From assembly GCA_900754115.1 (NCBI GenBank), contig CAAEBM010000056.1:1-64000 (forward strand): a stretch of 64,000 bases of DNA, in the 5' to 3' direction. The number at the start of each line of letters is the position of its first letter. The first letter of the stretch is position 1. This DNA comes from Bacilli bacterium (GTDB lineage Bacteria; Bacillota_I; Bacilli_A; RFN20; CAG-631). Below the pieces are notes generated by a model. That model did no database searches and was not told the DNA's origin. It saw only the letters and a program-made list of their open reading frames with translations. Below are positions 43,244 through 51,575 of the stretch, in pieces. Made by a program: the position numbers and the translations under genes.

Positions 43244-44671
43244 TTAATTGACGCCAGGACGTGAAAGATAACCACATTCAGTACAACTTCTAAATGTCAC
43301 TGGGCCAATAAAAGTATGAGCTTCATTTTCAATTGTGGCTCCACAATCTTTACAAACTTTCGTATGTGTAGATGAAGTGAGATTCGTATATTCCCAATCA
43401 TGATAATGATAGGTATATTCACCGCAAGGACACATATACGTAATGACTTCAGGTTCCACATAATAGTAATTTTCACTATGCTGATGATTACTTGTATATT
43501 TAACAGCGAAAAGACTTTCAACAGTATAATTCTTAATAATAACATCAGTTAAATCTAAAGTTTTTTCACCAAAATGAACACGATAAGCATTGCCATTGTC
43601 TGTATATCCATAAGCTGTGACAGCATGTCTAATACTCTCATTTGGAAGAACATCTGAGTCCATTCCGCTAATTCCTAAAATGACAACAAAATTTTGATAT
43701 AAATATGTTATTATTTGTAATTTTAGCGCACTAGACATTGAACTTTCACTGACATAAGTGAAAGAAGGTGCATATTCTTCTGAATATTCTTTATGAATAT
43801 TTTTTAATTGTGACATGGATATAGCAGATGAATATCCTAACTGAGAACCAATGGAAAGTAATTTATAATGGAAATCATAATTACTACCCGCAGATTCGGT
43901 CCACTCAGAAGGAATTTCCGAATAAACTTGTTCTTTTTCTATGTATTCATCAGGAATTAGTCCACCTTGTCCACCAAAATTGTTGAAATAACCTAAAGTA
44001 ATTTGTAATGCAATATAACCACAACTTCCTAAATAATTTTCACAATAATTTTCATGTAAATTTGTAAAATAATAAGAATAAGGAAGACTATAAGTACCTG
44101 GAAGAGTCACATAAGCATTTGCATCATCTATTGAGTTCACAAAAGAATCGTTTTCTGCTTGTTCTTTATTGCTTTGAATAGTTTCATAAACTATTGAAAG
44201 ATTGTTTTGCTCAATAGCAGTTAAGGTTTTATCACTGGCAATATCTTTAAGTTGTCCATTACTCACATGGCAATAATTTCCAGGACCTACATATACTTTT
44301 ATTTCATTTTGGTGTTTTAAGTAAGGTGATAAAGAAGTCTCAGAATATTCTTGATAATCCTGCGTCTCTATATCGTATATCATATATCCAAAATCTTCAA
44401 ACGTGACTAGGTAATACATTAATTCAAATTGAATATCGTAAAGATTCTCTATTTTTTCAATCACTTTATTTGGCATAAGATCATTTACGATTTGCTCGAT
44501 TTTTAAATCATGAATATTTGTTGATTGAATTTTCTTAGTTAAAAAATTTGTTTGTCTAGCATCATTTAAAACGTGCTTGCTTTTTTCTGGCACGACAGAA
44601 TTTTTATCATTGTTTCCTAAATGAATAGAAAACAACGTCAAAATGGCACATAAAATAGTCGTAGATTTCAT
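43244..44671 (-). CDS. Secreted C39/papain-like cysteine peptidase, 475 aa
   Basis: N-terminal hydrophobic signal (MKSTTILCAILTLFSIHLG). The mature protein has a papain-fold core: NYLGSCGYIALQITLGYF with Cys217, and SIRHAVTAYGYTDNG with His349, followed by VHFGE, where the third catalytic residue would lie. About 60 C-terminal residues form a Cys/His-rich module (CPCG...HDW...CKDCG...CTECG) that may bind zinc or the wall. GGAG precedes ATG 44671. It is the last gene of the sigma/anti-sigma operon, so it is the likely effector or target. Not assignable to a named peptidase. Confidence 0.7.
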   Translation of the reverse strand: MKSTTILCAILTLFSIHLGNNDKNSVVPEKSKHVLNDARQTNFLTKKIQSTNIHDLKIEQIVNDLMPNKVIEKIENLYDIQFELMYYLVTFEDFGYMIYDIETQDYQEYSETSLSPYLKHQNEIKVYVGPGNYCHVSNGQLKDIASDKTLTAIEQNNLSIVYETIQSNKEQAENDSFVNSIDDANAYVTLPGTYSLPYSYYFTNLHENYCENYLGSCGYIALQITLGYFNNFGGQGGLIPDEYIEKEQVYSEIPSEWTESAGSNYDFHYKLLSIGSQLGYSSAISMSQLKNIHKEYSEEYAPSFTYVSESSMSSALKLQIITYLYQNFVVILGISGMDSDVLPNESIRHAVTAYGYTDNGNAYRVHFGEKTLDLTDVIIKNYTVESLFAVKYTSNHQHSENYYYVEPEVITYMCPCGEYTYHYHDWEYTNLTSSTHTKVCKDCGATIENEAHTFIGPVTFRSCTECGYLSRPGVN

Positions 44672-44691
44672 TGAAATACTCCTTTATGAAA

Positions 44692-45507
44692 TTATATTAA
44701 TGTTTTTACTATAATTTTGTTTTGATTAAAATCATATTTAGCGATATAAGTTAGTTCTTCAAATCTTAGTTCATGTTCTAAATAATACTCATGTGAATAA
44801 GTATCAAATTTGAGTTGTGAAAAGATTCCTGTATCCTTTCCATTTAAAAATTCAGTTGCTAAAGTGCTTCCAATTTTTTCTTCAAAAGATGTGATTAATT
44901 CTTGAGATGTATAAGGCAAATTACTTTCAAGTCGATAGCGACAAAAATCGTCGTTTTTTGTTAACAAGTATAAATATTCTTTCTCATCTTTTTCATAAAG
45001 AATAACGCTTGCAAAAGACTCATCGAAATTTGTGACTGGTGTGTAAACGACTTGCATATGTTCAACGAATTCAACACTTTCTAAAGTTTGAAGGTTGTTT
45101 TCATTTATAATATTTGCCTTTTCTAAATTTGGTATTGCGGTTTCACTGAGAAAAAATGAACAAACAGGAATAACATTTGTTTTGATGTCAAAAATAATGT
45201 TTTTCTTTCCATCTAATCCAACATAAGTATATTCCTTTGTTATGTCTTGTGCTTGTTTATTAACTGTTAAACCATAAACAATTCCACCACCTACAAAAAT
45301 ACCCATCATTAAAGATACCATAAAATAGGCTGATTTTGCAAAAATTAATTTAAAACTCTTATTTGTTGTTGTGGCAACTGGTTTGACATTGCTGTCATCC
45401 ATACTAAAGGTCAATTTAGATTTTATCATTTCACTATTAACGATGGGTGTTTCGCCCTTACAAATTCGAGATTCTAAATCGTGTTTAAATTCTAATTTAA
45501 AATTCAT
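44692..45507 (-). CDS. Putative membrane anti-sigma factor, 271 aa
   Basis: A cytosolic N-terminal segment of about 50 residues, one membrane helix (about residues 53-78, ending GGGIVYGL), and an extracytoplasmic domain of about 190 residues. There is no recognisable zinc-anti-sigma HxxxCxxC motif, so the assignment is from topology and from its place directly between an ECF sigma gene and a secreted protease gene. AGGAGGA precedes ATG 45507. The outer domain may sense a ligand or be cut in signal transduction. Confidence 0.65.
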   Translation of the reverse strand: MNFKLEFKHDLESRICKGETPIVNSEMIKSKLTFSMDDSNVKPVATTTNKSFKLIFAKSAYFMVSLMMGIFVGGGIVYGLTVNKQAQDITKEYTYVGLDGKKNIIFDIKTNVIPVCSFFLSETAIPNLEKANIINENNLQTLESVEFVEHMQVVYTPVTNFDESFASVILYEKDEKEYLYLLTKNDDFCRYRLESNLPYTSQELITSFEEKIGSTLATEFLNGKDTGIFSQLKFDTYSHEYYLEHELRFEELTYIAKYDFNQNKIIVKTLI

Positions 45508-45553
45508 TGTTTAATTCCTCCTTTGTTTGTTAAAAGTTACTTTTTTTGCTTTT

Positions 45554-46090
45554 TTATTTTTGTTCATTTAATTCTTCTTCGCGCTTTTTTTCCTTATAAA
45601 GTGTTCTTACTTTTTTAAGAACTCGATAATATTTTGCTACAACTCTATCAAAACTAGTATTTAGTAATGTTGCAATTTCTTTGAAACTAATTCCGTAAAC
45701 TAGATGATAAATGACGATTAAATTGTCTTCTGCTGAAAATAACTTCGGTAAATCAAAATTAAATTGTGATTCATAATTGTCAGAGACATATTTTTCGATA
45801 TCACACTCTTCTAATGGAACAAATCTTGCGAATTTCTTAGCTACGGTAAAAGCCGTATTTTTAGCAATTTTGATGATCCACGAATGAAAATTCTTAGCGC
45901 TTCTTAGTGATGGTGATTCAACAAACACCTTGATAAACACATCTTGCAAAACATCTTTAGCTATTTCATGATTTTTCACGATTGAATAAATCAGAAAATA
46001 CAACAATTTTTCGTATGCATCATAAACTTGATTGAATGCAGACTCATAACCTCTTTTTAACAACTCAACTGTTTCTAAACTTACTTTCAT
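45554..46090 (-). CDS. ECF-type RNA polymerase sigma factor, 178 aa
   Basis: Region 2 is recognisable (FNQVYDAYEKLLYFLIYSIVKNHEIAKDVLQDVFIKVF...WIIKIAKNTAF) and region 4 follows (YGISFKEIATLLNTSFDRVVAKYYRVLKKVRTLY). The linker is variable. 178 aa fits ECF sigma factors. GGGAGG is 8-9 nt from ATG 46090; an upstream in-frame ATG at 46114 lies before the ribosome binding site. It heads a three-gene minus-strand operon with the membrane protein and the cysteine peptidase. Confidence 0.85.
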   Translation of the reverse strand: MKVSLETVELLKRGYESAFNQVYDAYEKLLYFLIYSIVKNHEIAKDVLQDVFIKVFVESPSLRSAKNFHSWIIKIAKNTAFTVAKKFARFVPLEECDIEKYVSDNYESQFNFDLPKLFSAEDNLIVIYHLVYGISFKEIATLLNTSFDRVVAKYYRVLKKVRTLYKEKKREEELNEQK

Positions 46091-46276
46091 TTTAAATTTC
46101 CTCCCTCCTAACATTAAATGCTTTCATTAATATAGACTATCTTACATGCCATTTTTTGACAAATTTTTTAAAAATATTCATCTTTTTTAAAAAAAGCAAA
46201 AAAGCACTTTAACATTTACCACTATAAAACGAACGTGATAAAATATAAAGTGCATGTTTGATAGTTTTTTTTTTAA

Positions 46277-48190
46277 CTATTTACTACTTTTTATCATTAA
46301 TTCACACATTTTGTTAGAAAAGGCAACGGGATCTTTTAGTGGGAAACCTTCCATTAGAAGAGCTTGATTATATAGTAATTGTGCGTAATCGTTTAATAAT
46401 TGAGCATCTGTAGCATATATTCGTTCCATCGCTTTAAATAATTCATGATTTGGATTCAATTCTAAAACTTTTTGTGCTTTTGCTTTGTTTTCAGTTGGTA
46501 AAGAAGCTAAAACTTTTTCCATCTCTAAGGATACTCCATCTTTACTTACTAAACAAACTGGAGAATCACTTAAACGAGAGGAAATAACTACATCACTGAC
46601 ATCATCCTTTAATATTTCTTTTAGTTTTTCAATGAATGGTTTTTTGAGGTCTTTTAACTTTTCTACTTCTTCTTTTTGTTTATCATCTAAGATGTTTAAA
46701 TCCCCTTGATTAATGGATTTAAAAGTTTTCTTATCATAAGTTTGAATCATGTTAATGACAAACTCATCAATTTGATCATCTAAGATTAAAACATCATAAT
46801 CATGTTTTTTAATTAAATCCATTTGAGGCATTGCTAGTACTGCATTTTTATCTTTAGCAGAAGCAAAATAAATGAATTCTTGTCCATCTTTCATGGATTC
46901 AACATAGGTTTTTAAAGGAATGGGTTTTTCTTGATGAATGGTTTTATAGACTAATAAATCTTGCAACTTTTCTTTATCAGCGCCATAACTATTATATATT
47001 CCATATTTAAAGTTCACGCCATATTGATTAAAGAAGTCTAAATATTTATCATAATCATCTTTTTGTAATTTGGTTAACTCATTTAATACTTTCTTTTCAA
47101 TGTTTGCTGCGATTTTAGTGAGTTGTCTATTTTGTTGTAAAATTTCACGACTGATATTTAAAGATAAATCACTAGAGTCAACAAGTCCTTTTACAAACCG
47201 TAAATAGTCAGGAATTAATTCTTTACATTTATCCATGATGAAGACACCTTTGGTGTATAATTTTAATCCTTTTTCATAATTTTCGGTATATAAATCATAA
47301 GGTGCTTTTTTAGGAATAAATAATAAAGCGTTATAGGTTAACATACCTTCAGCATTGACAAACATGGATAACATCGGATCGTTGTAATCGGAAAACTTTT
47401 GTTTATAAAATTCATTTAAATCTTTTTCGGTGACATCATTTTTGGACTTTTTCCAAATGGGGACCATAGAATTTAAAGTAATGGTTTCTAAAACCGTCTT
47501 ATATTTGTTTTCGATTTCTTTTCCATCTTTATCGACTTCTGGAACGCTTTTTTCTACTTCCATGGTAATCGGATAACGAACATAGTCACTATATTTTTTA
47601 ACTAAAGATTGAATGTGATAATCATCTAAGAAAGCATCATAATCTTCTTCCTCGGTACTTTTCCGTAAATAGATTTTAATTAGCGTACCGACCTGATCCT
47701 TTTCAATTTCTTCAATTTCATATTTTTCTGTTCCCTTTGAGGTAAAACGATATCCTTTTTCACTTAAAGGTGATTTAGTTTCAACGACAACTTTATCACT
47801 CACCATAAAAGCGCTATAGAATCCTACCCCAAATTGTCCAATAATATCAATATCTTTTGCTTGATCTTCTTTTAGATTGTTTAAAAATTCTAAAGAACCA
47901 CTTTTAGCAATCGTTCCTAAATTGTTAATAACTTCATCATACGTCATTCCAATTCCATTATCTTCAATGGATAATATTCGATGTTCTTTATCTACAGATA
48001 AATGAATATGATAGGCATCCTGCGAAGGAATGTTTGAATTGGTAAGAGATAAATAATGATATTTATCAATTGCATCGGATGCATTAGAAATCAATTCTCT
48101 TAAAAAGATTTCTTTATTGGTATAAATGGAATTAATCATAAGGTCTAATAGACGTTTTGATTCAGTTTTAAATTTTTTTACTTCACTCAT
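46277..48190 (-). CDS. htpG: Chaperone HtpG (Hsp90)
   Basis: N-terminal GHKL ATPase: ELISNASDAIDK, EDNGIGMT, GTIAKSGS and QFGVGFYSAFMV, all intact. The middle domain has LRFVKGLVDSSDLSLNISREILQ, and a C-terminal dimerisation domain is present. 637 aa. GGAGAGG is 6-7 nt before ATG 48190; an in-frame ATG at 48211 lies ahead of it. Transcription is driven by a strong promoter that overlaps a CIRCE element, so it belongs to the HrcA regulon here. Confidence 0.96.
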   Translation of the reverse strand: MSEVKKFKTESKRLLDLMINSIYTNKEIFLRELISNASDAIDKYHYLSLTNSNIPSQDAYHIHLSVDKEHRILSIEDNGIGMTYDEVINNLGTIAKSGSLEFLNNLKEDQAKDIDIIGQFGVGFYSAFMVSDKVVVETKSPLSEKGYRFTSKGTEKYEIEEIEKDQVGTLIKIYLRKSTEEEDYDAFLDDYHIQSLVKKYSDYVRYPITMEVEKSVPEVDKDGKEIENKYKTVLETITLNSMVPIWKKSKNDVTEKDLNEFYKQKFSDYNDPMLSMFVNAEGMLTYNALLFIPKKAPYDLYTENYEKGLKLYTKGVFIMDKCKELIPDYLRFVKGLVDSSDLSLNISREILQQNRQLTKIAANIEKKVLNELTKLQKDDYDKYLDFFNQYGVNFKYGIYNSYGADKEKLQDLLVYKTIHQEKPIPLKTYVESMKDGQEFIYFASAKDKNAVLAMPQMDLIKKHDYDVLILDDQIDEFVINMIQTYDKKTFKSINQGDLNILDDKQKEEVEKLKDLKKPFIEKLKEILKDDVSDVVISSRLSDSPVCLVSKDGVSLEMEKVLASLPTENKAKAQKVLELNPNHELFKAMERIYATDAQLLNDYAQLLYNQALLMEGFPLKDPVAFSNKMCELMIKSSK

Positions 48191-48216
48191 AATATCCTCT
48201 CCTTTTTTCATATTTT

Positions 48217-48244
48217 ATTATATCCCATTTTTTAGCACTGTCAA
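48217..48244 (-). promoter_or_regulatory. Sigma-A promoter of htpG
   Basis: Minus strand perfect TTGACA (complement of 48239-48244), 16-nt spacer, perfect TATAAT (complement of 48217-48222). Confidence 0.85.
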
Positions 48245-48258
48245 TATATGAGTGCTAA
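48232..48258. promoter_or_regulatory. CIRCE element (HrcA operator)
   Basis: TTAGCACTG-N9-GAGTGCTAA against the consensus TTAGCACTC-N9-GAGTGCTAA: one mismatch in 18 conserved positions. It covers the -35 hexamer of htpG, which lies across its spacer, so HrcA binding would block RNA polymerase. It is also 46 nt upstream of the divergent hydrolase gene. Confidence 0.92.
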
Positions 48259-48315
48259 AAATTAAAAATCTTTTATCTTTTCTATCTTTTTGTTACAATA
48301 AAAATGGTGAGAAGT

Positions 48316-49005
48316 ATGGGAAATGTAATTCGTTTGCATGATTTTAATCTTTATTATAAAAAAGAAGGAAATGGAGATCCTGTAATTTTATTACATGGAA
48401 ATCAAGAAAGTTTAAAAATTTTTGATAAGACGATAAAACGTTTATCAAAAAGATTTACTGTTTATGCTTTAGATAGTCGGGGTCATGGAAAAAGTGATGG
48501 CTTTAATGAGTCGTTTTCTTATCAACAAATGGCTGAGGATGTCAAAGAATTTATGGATTTAAAAAAAATAAAACAGGCGGCAATTTATGGATTTAGTGAT
48601 GGTGGAATCGTCGCTATTTATTTTACTTTGGCTTATCCTGAACGCGTCAAAACTTTAATGTTTAGTGGCGTTAATATTTTTCCAAAAGGCTTAAAATGGC
48701 GCTATCGTCTTTCTTATCAAATTAAAAGAAATCAAGCTACAGATTATAAGCAAAAAATGCTATATGATTTAATGCTTACGCAACCCAATTTAACATTTGA
48801 GGATTTAAAAGCCATTCAAGTTCCAACTTTAATGACAGTGGCTAAACGAGATGTTGTCAAAAAGAGTCATACAAAAGCGATTCACCAAGCTATACAACAT
48901 TCGCAATTAATATTAATAAAGAATGCCAATCATGAAAATTATGTTTGTAATTCTGAAATGATTGGTCGACTTTTGTTTCAATTTTTAACGACAACTGTTC
49001 AATAA
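48316..49005 (+). CDS. Alpha/beta hydrolase, 229 aa
   Basis: Canonical fold: VILLHGNQES (oxyanion HG), LDSRGHGKSDG, nucleophile elbow YGFSDGG (Ser), acid AKRDVV (Asp) and NANHEN (His). Substrate not deducible. ATG 48316 has GGTGAG 4-5 nt upstream; ATG 48304 precedes that site. It is divergent from htpG across the CIRCE element, which could place it under heat-shock control, though no strong forward promoter is evident. Confidence 0.85.
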   Translation: MGNVIRLHDFNLYYKKEGNGDPVILLHGNQESLKIFDKTIKRLSKRFTVYALDSRGHGKSDGFNESFSYQQMAEDVKEFMDLKKIKQAAIYGFSDGGIVAIYFTLAYPERVKTLMFSGVNIFPKGLKWRYRLSYQIKRNQATDYKQKMLYDLMLTQPNLTFEDLKAIQVPTLMTVAKRDVVKKSHTKAIHQAIQHSQLILIKNANHENYVCNSEMIGRLLFQFLTTTVQ

Positions 49006-49018
49006 TATTAATCATGTC

Positions 49019-49034
49019 GGATAATGAATTATCC
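49019..49034. promoter_or_regulatory. Palindrome upstream of the XRE regulator
   Basis: GGATAAT-GA-ATTATCC, perfect 7-bp arms, 13 nt ahead of a TATACT (49047-49052) -10-like element and overlapping the -35 zone. Candidate autoregulatory operator. Confidence 0.45.
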
Positions 49035-49071
49035 AAAAGTGACACTTATACTATACATAGAGGTGAATGGT

Positions 49072-49368
49072 TTGAAAAATATTATCGCCGAAAGAATTAA
49101 GTGTCTGAGAGAACAAAATCAACTGACTCAAGCTCAACTGGCAAGAAAATTACAGGTTTCACGGAATTGTGTAAATGCATGGGAGATGGGAATTTCCCTT
49201 CCAAGTACAAAAATGATGTTAGAACTATCGACCTGTTTACACACAAGTTTAGATTATCTCATGGGAAAAGATGATAAACAGAAAATTGATATTAGTATTT
49301 GTAATGAAACGGAAAAACAAGTTTTGTATCAATTATTAGAAATATTTCAAAATAAAAAAGTAAAGTAA
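49072..49368 (+). CDS. XRE-family transcriptional regulator, 98 aa
   Basis: The HTH occupies residues 5-60 (IAERIKCLREQNQLTQAQLARKLQVSRNCVNAWEMGISLPSTKMMLELSTCLHTSLDYLMG), the standard Cro/CI-type fold, with a 35-residue tail. The start is taken as TTG 49072 because GAGGTGAA is 7 nt upstream; ATG 49024 is in frame but would include the palindrome and promoter region. Target genes unknown; the AlbA_2 gene and the two poly-G loci follow. Confidence 0.82.
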   Translation: MKNIIAERIKCLREQNQLTQAQLARKLQVSRNCVNAWEMGISLPSTKMMLELSTCLHTSLDYLMGKDDKQKIDISICNETEKQVLYQLLEIFQNKKVK

Positions 49369-49415
49369 AATATAAGTAACATAGTAAAATATAAAATTCA
49401 TCTATAATATAACGT

Positions 49416-49441
49416 AAAAAGTTTCAATAAAGAAACTTTTT
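49416..49441 (+). terminator. Terminator after the XRE regulator
   Basis: AAAAAGTTTC / GAAACTTTTT with a 6-nt loop and T run, 47 nt past the stop. Confidence 0.7.
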
Positions 49442-49516
49442 TTAATTAAACTTTCTATTATTTTCAGTAAACAGTATGCAAAAAAACATATCCAAGATAG
49501 TTAAGCATTGGATATT

Positions 49517-49533
49517 TAAAGTGGACCACTTTA
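49517..49533. repeat. 17-nt perfect palindrome, possible operator or insertion-sequence scar
   Basis: TAAAGTGG-A-CCACTTTA in a gene-free interval (49369-49621). Similar GTGGACC ends occur at some IS3-type elements, but no transposase or second end is visible here. Confidence 0.3.
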
Positions 49534-49586
49534 TTTTTGTAAAATTAAATGGTTTTTATACTATTAAGATTTAAAAATAATGGTCA

Positions 49587-49598
49587 TAATGATATAAT
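49587..49598 (+). promoter_or_regulatory. Extended -10 promoter of the AlbA_2 gene
   Basis: TGATATAAT (TATAAT 49593-49598), 23 nt before the TTG start at 49622. The -35 is weak. Confidence 0.45.
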
Positions 49599-49621
49599 TT
49601 AATTGAAAATAGGTGATGAAA

Positions 49622-50980
49622 TTGAAATATGAAGAAAGTAACATTATTGAATTCAAAGAAGTTTTAACTGATGACTTAAATTTTGAAAAAGAAGTAGTTG
49701 CTTTTTTAAATTATTCTGAAGGTGGAATCATCTATATTGGTATTGATAAAAATAAAAAAGTAGTAGGTGTTGATAACCCTGATACCATTCAACTAAAAAT
49801 AAAAGATAGAATAAAAAACAATATAGCACCTTCAACGATTGGACTATATGACGTTGTGTTAGAAGAAAAAGAAGGAAAACATATCATCAAAATAATGATT
49901 TCTACAGGGAATAAAAAGCCTTATTATATTAGAAAATATGGAAGAAGTCCTGAAGGCTGTTTTTTAAGGATTGGAAGTGCTAAAAATAAAATGAGTGAAG
50001 AGATGATTGAAGATTTATTTATTTCTCACACTCAAGTTTCTTTAAAGGATATTCCATCACCAAAGCAAGATTTAACTTTTAGACAATTAAGAATTTTATA
50101 TGATCAAAATCAAAAAGATTTAAGCGACACTAGTTTTTTAGCTAATCTAGGTTTATTAACAGAAGATAAAAAACTGAATTATGTTGCTTATTTAGTAGCA
50201 GATTCTAATTCAGTTCCTATCCCTGTAGCAAGATATGCGGGGAATGATAGGATAGATTTACTTGAAGCAAAAGAATGTGGGTTTAAATCTTTATTAACTG
50301 CAACAATAGAAATTCTAAGTTTAATAGAAGCCTATAATAAGCGTTATATGCATAAGACCAATTATGGTCATGAAACTGCTTATATGTATGAGTTTGATGC
50401 GATAAAAGAGGCATTTGTAAACGCTGTCGTTCATAATGATTATACGATGAGTTCTACACCATGTGTAAACTTTTATAATGATAGAATGGAGATTATTTCA
50501 GCAGGTGGACTTCCTCAAGGGTTAAATAAAGAAGCTTTCTTTAAAGGCATTATTTCAAGAAGAAATCCTGAATTGGTTAAAATATTTCAAGATGTCAAAC
50601 TAACTGAAAATTTGGGTTCGGGAATGAGAAAGATATTAAGATATTATGATAAAAGTTGTTTTGAGTTTGTAGGTAAATATATTATTTGTACATTTAAATT
50701 TAAACCGAATCCTTTTGTTAATGAATTTAATTCTTCTGTATCAGAAATAAAAAATGTTACAGATGATGTTACAGTAAATGTTACAGATAAAATAACTATT
50801 GAGGATAAAATATTAAGAATAATAGAAAGTGATAAAAATGTAACTCAAGAAAAAATATCTAAAATTCTTGGTATTTCTAGAATGACAGTATATAGAATTA
50901 TTAAAAAAAGTAATAAGATTAAAAGAGTTGGATCTGATAAAAATGGTCATTGGGAAATAATAGAAAATAAAAAAGATTAA
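49622..50980 (+). CDS. AlbA_2 / HATPase_c_4 RecG-like regulator, 452 aa
   Basis: An N-terminal Schlafen AlbA_2 domain (MKYEESNIIEFKE...NYSEGGIIYIGIDKNKKVVGV...) is followed by the HATPase_c_4-type half (FDAIKEAFVNAVVHNDYTM...FYNDRMEIISAGGLPQG...NLGSGMRKI) and a C-terminal winged HTH (NVTQEKISKILGISRMTVYRIIKK). These proteins are usually annotated as transcriptional regulators or RecG-like. GGTGA is 5 nt from TTG 49622, whereas ATG 49616 sits on it, so a TTG start is preferred. A Thr/Val/Asp-rich run (NVTDDVTVNVTDKIT) links the last two parts. Confidence 0.82.
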   Translation: MKYEESNIIEFKEVLTDDLNFEKEVVAFLNYSEGGIIYIGIDKNKKVVGVDNPDTIQLKIKDRIKNNIAPSTIGLYDVVLEEKEGKHIIKIMISTGNKKPYYIRKYGRSPEGCFLRIGSAKNKMSEEMIEDLFISHTQVSLKDIPSPKQDLTFRQLRILYDQNQKDLSDTSFLANLGLLTEDKKLNYVAYLVADSNSVPIPVARYAGNDRIDLLEAKECGFKSLLTATIEILSLIEAYNKRYMHKTNYGHETAYMYEFDAIKEAFVNAVVHNDYTMSSTPCVNFYNDRMEIISAGGLPQGLNKEAFFKGIISRRNPELVKIFQDVKLTENLGSGMRKILRYYDKSCFEFVGKYIICTFKFKPNPFVNEFNSSVSEIKNVTDDVTVNVTDKITIEDKILRIIESDKNVTQEKISKILGISRMTVYRIIKKSNKIKRVGSDKNGHWEIIENKKD

Positions 50981-50990
50981 TTAAATTAAG

Positions 50991-51025
50991 AAAAACCACT
51001 TCATTCATTAAATTGAGTGGTTTTT
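50991..51025 (+). terminator. Terminator after the AlbA_2 gene
   Basis: AAAAACCACT / AGTGGTTTTT with a 15-nt loop, 11 nt past the stop. Confidence 0.75.
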
Positions 51026-51069
51026 AATTTTAGTTAAAATGATTTGAAATAAATATATTAATTAAATTG

Positions 51070-51098
51070 AAAAAGATTAGATTGTATCTAGTCTTTTT
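51070..51098 (+). terminator. Second terminator-like hairpin
   Basis: AAAAAGATTAGAT / ATCTAGTCTTTTT, a 13-bp stem with one G-U pair and a 3-nt loop. With the hairpin at 50991 it gives tandem insulation before the poly-G locus. Confidence 0.6.
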
Positions 51099-51528
51099 TA
51101 ACATATAACATGTTTTAAATTTGAATTATAAACAAAAAAATATCAACTTAAAAACAAATTATTTATTGTATTTTTGTGAAATTTTCTCAAAATCAACGAA
51201 AATAATTTAAATATTATTGATTTTTTAATGGAAATACGAATAATGTGAAAAGATTCGTTTTCTATTCAATTTTATGTTTAAAAATTATAAATCTCTATGT
51301 TGGCTAATAAAGACAAAACACATGAAAAAACTTAATTCATATCATTTTACAGATGCCCTAAAATTTAATAACTCTTCTTTTTATAATTGAATATATATTT
51401 TTCTGCCGATATGTTCTTTCAAAATATATTTCATGTTATGTCCTCATTTTTAAGAGTAGTAATCATCGCCTAAAGATGTCTTTATTTTTTTATAGCGGTC
51501 CCTCAATGCTACTTTTAAATGAAAAACC
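51099..51528. other. Gene-free AT-rich interval
   Basis: About 430 nt with no supportable gene on either strand: short frames only, no ribosome binding sites in register, no repeats beyond the flanking hairpins. It ends at the poly-G promoter. Confidence 0.5.
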
Positions 51529-51554
51529 TTGACTTTCAGTGGGGGGGGTATAAT
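51529..51554 (+). promoter_or_regulatory. Promoter with G8 tract in the spacer (locus 1)
   Basis: TTGACT (51529-51534), then TTCAGT plus eight G (51541-51548), then a perfect TATAAT (51549-51554). The spacer is 14 nt, too short for good activity; three more G would make it 17. A run of eight G is strongly out of character in this AT-rich sequence. Confidence 0.7.
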
Positions 51555-51575
51555 AAAAAAAGGAGGGGTTATTAT

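Noticed and set aside
51321..51390. Short frame (about 22 codons) in the intergenic region
   Set aside because: No ribosome binding site and no resemblance to known small proteins.
51519..51575. Translation of the poly-G tract from ATG 51519
   Set aside because: No ribosome binding site at that ATG, and the sequence is a clear TTGACT/TATAAT promoter; kept only as an alternative in the finding.
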